Assembly: GCA_001599595.1 (NCBI GenBank)
Contig: BCHH01000022.1
Location: 288,383 to 352,382 of the forward strand
Direction of reading: 5' to 3'
Length of the DNA: 64,000 nt
Source: Beverwykella pulmonaria
Lineage: Eukaryota > Ascomycota > Dothideomycetes > Pleosporales > Melanommataceae
Position 1 is the stretch's first letter; each line of letters opens with the position of its first letter. Below are positions 62,120 to 64,000 of this stretch, piece by piece. The notes below the pieces were generated by a model. The model was given only the letters and a program-made list of their open reading frames with translations. It was not told the DNA's origin and searched no databases. Both the position numbers and the translations under genes were made by a program.

Positions 62120-63572
62120 CTAGTAAACCGTCACTATCGTCCAAGTTTCTCCTACCACACAAGCAATTGTTACTGCTCATGCGGAATATTTCAAAGAAAT
62201 AGACGACATTTCTATCAGTCAATATCATCCCGATTCGTGTAGAATGTGAAATAAAGAGGAGGAGTTGCACTAGGCCGATTCAGAGCTAGCTATCACGTGA
62301 GGGTAAAAGTCTAGTCCGTCAATCGGGTACGGTTACGACCAACGGCACGGGATTTCCACAGTCTTCAGAGTGAATCCCGAATAACGTCATCTATATCTTG
62401 GTCATCTTAATTCCGTGCAAGAATTCGGCGAAAAGAGACTTCAGATAAGTACCTTGCTGGCACGTGATATCAAGAAGCGTTTCAGGAGATTATGTAGCCT
62501 TCGTGTCATCGGGATATTGAGGAAAAAAACGAGTGGAAGCCCAGACTACTCATATACACTCTTGTATCGATCTTGTGGCGAACTGGCCTAGTATCCGAAT
62601 CGAAGCCATCCATAACTTGGCTACGGCAACCCAGTCTGTGCACTAGCAGCTTTCGCTCTTTGAACCTCGAGCGCTACCACTTCGGCTTCTTTAGTGTTGA
62701 TGCCCGCGATAATGGAGATCCTGTTGTCGACGGATTTTGCGAAGCCTTTAATAATGTACACTTGCTCTTCTTGCGTTAGGAAGGTACCTTCTCCGGTGTG
62801 GTCAGGAACGACGAGGCCCTTGACAACATCGATACTGACGAGCCAGGAACTAAGAAATTGGATTGCGATATAGTTGACGGAGCTGTCGCAATTGAAAGGG
62901 TTACAGGCGCTAGAAGAGGGCAGACATTATATCTTTTTGATAACTTCTCATCAGCTTCGACATCTTGAACCCCCGAAGAGAGAGGCCAAATCCGATCTAC
63001 TATGCTCTGCAGGGCGTTGACTTGCATCCCCAGACTTGGTGGAGGGAATGGATGAAGGCAAGTCCGTATGGGATAGTTGCTATAAAGTTATGGGCAAGTG
63101 AGGGATCACAGAGATGTGGACTGAGTTTGAACAAGTGTTTCTGCAACTACTCCAACCTTATTCGTTAGTAAAAAGCGCTAAATTGTTCACCAATCACAAA
63201 TATGTACGGCAAACGTGACACTATCCGGACTCGCGCGGCCTCAAACCGCCTCCACCAAATTTTGAACAACTCAACGTCAAATTTCGCTCCACATTTATTG
63301 ATTCGTAACATACACTTCTGCATTCCGGAGTTGCATATATTCTGGGGAATGTCTAGGGCATAGAGAACATTCGTCCCACCATTGGACGCATCCGCTTCAC
63401 GCTAGGTGCCTGAGAACACCAGCTTGACTTATATTCCCTTTGATCACTGATTGTGTGAATTCTCATTATTGCTTTCCACCTACTACAAAACCCCTTTTTA
63501 CCTACTGTACGAGATGACTGTGGCACAAGATCGCCGCCGGGACCTCGCAATGTCAAGACGTGATCCTAAAGC
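62120..63572. other. Degenerate region with an unidentified coding-like segment
   Basis: 1.45 kb. At about 62636-62967 the plus strand reads as protein-like sequence (EAFNNVHLLFLR, stop, then EGTFSGVVRNDEALDNIDTD) for about 100 codons with one internal TAG. I cannot name the family. It may be a decayed exon. The rest shows nothing. Confidence 0.35.
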
Positions 63573-63867
63573 TTGTCAATGTTCGTTCAATTCAGGCTCG
63601 TCGTCGTGTGCTTATTCCCAGGGATCGTGGAGGCCCATTTTATCCAGACTCTCTCTACATCATTTCACACTTCTACATGCGAAAAGCGATCGCAACGTGC
63701 ATCTCAATCCTCAACGCGGGAAACATCTTTGCGGGCCCTTTCCAGGGCTGATTACCGCTGCAACATTCACACCACCTAACGACAAACAATCGATCCACGA
63801 CTGGCAGTGGCTGCTCATTGTCGAGTGGATTGTAACTCGTGGCGTCACTATCGTTGTGGCATTTTAA
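63573..63867 (+). pseudogene. Fragment of MFS transporter, allantoate-permease (Dal5) type
   Basis: The pieces read in different frames: FPGIVEAHF (63573 frame), then FYPDSLYIISHFYMRKAIAT and NAGNIFAGPFQG (63560 frame), a stop, then LITAATFTPP and IHDWQWLLIVEWIVTRG (63451 frame) to TAA 63865. Together they match the TM4-TM6 part of anion:cation symporters (motif pattern GxxEAxFFPG...LYxxSxxYxR, GWQWLFIxEG). At least two frameshifts and no intact ends, so it is a relic. Upstream sequence to about 63480 may hold more of it. Confidence 0.7.
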
Positions 63868-63885
63868 CCAGCGTAGCCAACCGCA

Positions 63886-63998
63886 CGTAGTACGTATTCG
63901 TAGTACGTGAATTCTTCGGTCACGTGATACGTACGAACGTAATCGATTTGTGAGTCGTAGTTTTCGTTTCGTTTGGCATAAATCTTGCACGTACTACG
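63886..63998. repeat. Repeated and inverted CGTAGTACGT motifs at the window edge
   Basis: CGTAGTACGTA at 63886-63896, CGTAGTACGTG at 63899-63909, and the exact reverse complement CACGTACTACG at 63988-63998; a related GATACGTACGAACG lies between. Could be an end of a mobile element that continues beyond the window, or chance clustering. Confidence 0.4.
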
Positions 63999-64000
63999 CC

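Overview
The window is nuclear DNA from a filamentous ascomycete (Pezizomycotina). The evidence is short introns (mostly 46-80 nt) with GTRNGT donors and CTAAC/CTGAC branch sites, and a set of typical fungal genes: KAR9, fungal AIP1, bifunctional HIS7, a Zn(II)2Cys6 regulator, a TRI12-type MFS pump, a DUF4246 protein, an asco-laccase and an NLR-like STAND protein. The class cannot be fixed by eye. Most genes are split, so I built exon models by hand from splice consensus, reading phase and family conservation. Joins I am unsure of are flagged.

Layout. 1-9.4 kb: 5' part of KAR9 (minus), an unidentified conserved protein (minus), and alternative oxidase (plus). 9.4-12.2 kb: a C2H2 zinc-finger gene (minus) that probably has a very long intron. 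12.5-24 kb: AIP1 and CHL1 (divergent, 250 bp shared promoter), a single-pass membrane protein, a PTR2/POT peptide transporter, and a DUF4246 protein convergent with it. 24.4-34 kb: a secreted-type nucleoside hydrolase, a Zn2Cys6 regulator, and a seven-exon NLR-like gene (alpha/beta hydrolase, NB-ARC, about eleven TPRs), all minus. 34.6-41 kb: a compact housekeeping block of IMP3, HIS7, DIM1 and APN1, with two divergent promoters. 41.5-52.3 kb: metabolic and export genes, all minus: Baeyer-Villiger monooxygenase, TRI12-like efflux pump, GPR1/FUN34/YaaH transporter and laccase.

52.3-64 kb is different. No intact gene can be supported. It holds a decayed Tc1/mariner element with 33-bp terminal inverted repeats, split by a 305-bp solo LTR that has a 5-bp target duplication. 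It also holds an NmrA-like pseudogene with two in-frame stops and a frame-shifted fragment of an allantoate-permease-type MFS transporter. Several of the stops fit C-to-T change at Gln or Arg codons, as expected from repeat-induced point mutation (RIP) or similar decay.

Functional links. IMP3 and DIM1 both act in 18S rRNA / small-subunit maturation and flank HIS7, whose promoter carries a Gcn4/CPC1-type core. The BVMO and the TRI12-type pump lie in tandem and could form a modify-and-export pair; this is inference only. The NLR-like gene is the most interesting intact accessory gene.
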